A stretch of DNA of 64,000 nucleotides from Salipiger sp. H15 (GTDB lineage: Bacteria; Pseudomonadota; Alphaproteobacteria; Rhodobacterales; Rhodobacteraceae): positions 913,501 to 977,500 of the forward strand of contig NZ_CP123385.1 in NCBI RefSeq assembly GCF_040409955.1, given 5' to 3'. Positions 63,983-64,000 of the stretch are shown piece by piece. The position numbers and the translations under genes were made by a program. The notes below the pieces were generated by a model that saw nothing but the letters and a program-made list of their open reading frames with translations, ran no database searches and had not been told where the DNA came from. Numbering within the stretch: the first letter of the stretch is position 1; the number at the start of each line of letters is the position of its first letter.

Positions 63983-64000
63983 AAGGCGAGGTCAACGCTT

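Overview
The window is GC-rich DNA with the gene content of a marine Rhodobacteraceae (Roseobacter group) bacterium. The signs are a DnaA-like plasmid replicase next to parAB, a rhizobial/roseobacter-type L-rhamnose locus (rhaDI divergent from rhaRSTPQUK), a GbpR/ChvE sugar locus, TctABC transport, and a Na+-NQR. A Salipiger/Alloyangia-like genus is my guess only. The rep-parAB module suggests that this is the replication region of an extrachromosomal replicon (large plasmid or chromid).

Layout. (1) Positions 1-8246: a minus-strand operon for oxidative, non-phosphorylated aldose catabolism: sugar-binding protein ChvE, ATPase, permease, L-arabonate-type dehydratase, lactonase and a truncated sugar dehydrogenase. 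The LysR regulator gbpR is divergent. (2) 8283-13589: a galactofuranose-type ABC operon (ytfQRT-yjfF) ending in a FadR-type regulator. (3) 13774-18953: RES/Xre toxin-antitoxin, DnaA-like replicase, an AT-richer spacer with dyads and a DnaA box, parA, parB, then three large palindromes sharing a GTAACCC...GGGTTAC core, the likely centromere. (4) 18954-30950: complete L-rhamnose uptake and degradation, plus a hydroxyacyl/carnitine-type dehydrogenase. (5) 30990-33530: Lrp regulator, arginase, ornithine cyclodeaminase (arginine to proline). (6) 33574-37089: TetR-controlled EmrAB-type efflux pump with two identical-arm operators. (7) 37190-43106: DEAD-box helicase, phosphate transporter, NUDIX hydrolase, M29 aminopeptidase and a small probable ribbon-helix-helix protein with a CtrA-like box upstream. 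(8) 43121-49782: LysR, TctCBA, gamma-glutamyltransferase-like enzyme and an SBF/BASS transporter. (9) 49944-54179: a DUF7662-like/GIY-YIG fusion, a flavoprotein monooxygenase-RidA-DUF1028 operon, a CBS protein and a small membrane protein. (10) 54278-61617: nqrM and apbE divergent from nqrABCDEF, a self-contained Na+-pumping NADH:quinone oxidoreductase with its own flavin-insertion and maturation factors. (11) 61695-64000: cyanase and a PP2C phosphatase-protein kinase fusion.

The genes work as compact catabolic modules, each with its own regulator, around a replication/partition core; the Nqr block would add Na+-motive respiration. Most regulators have visible dyads in their intergenic regions, listed separately. 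In all three sugar ABC operons a hairpin sits between the binding-protein gene and the ATPase gene. I saw no rRNA, tRNA, CRISPR array, transposase or prophage.
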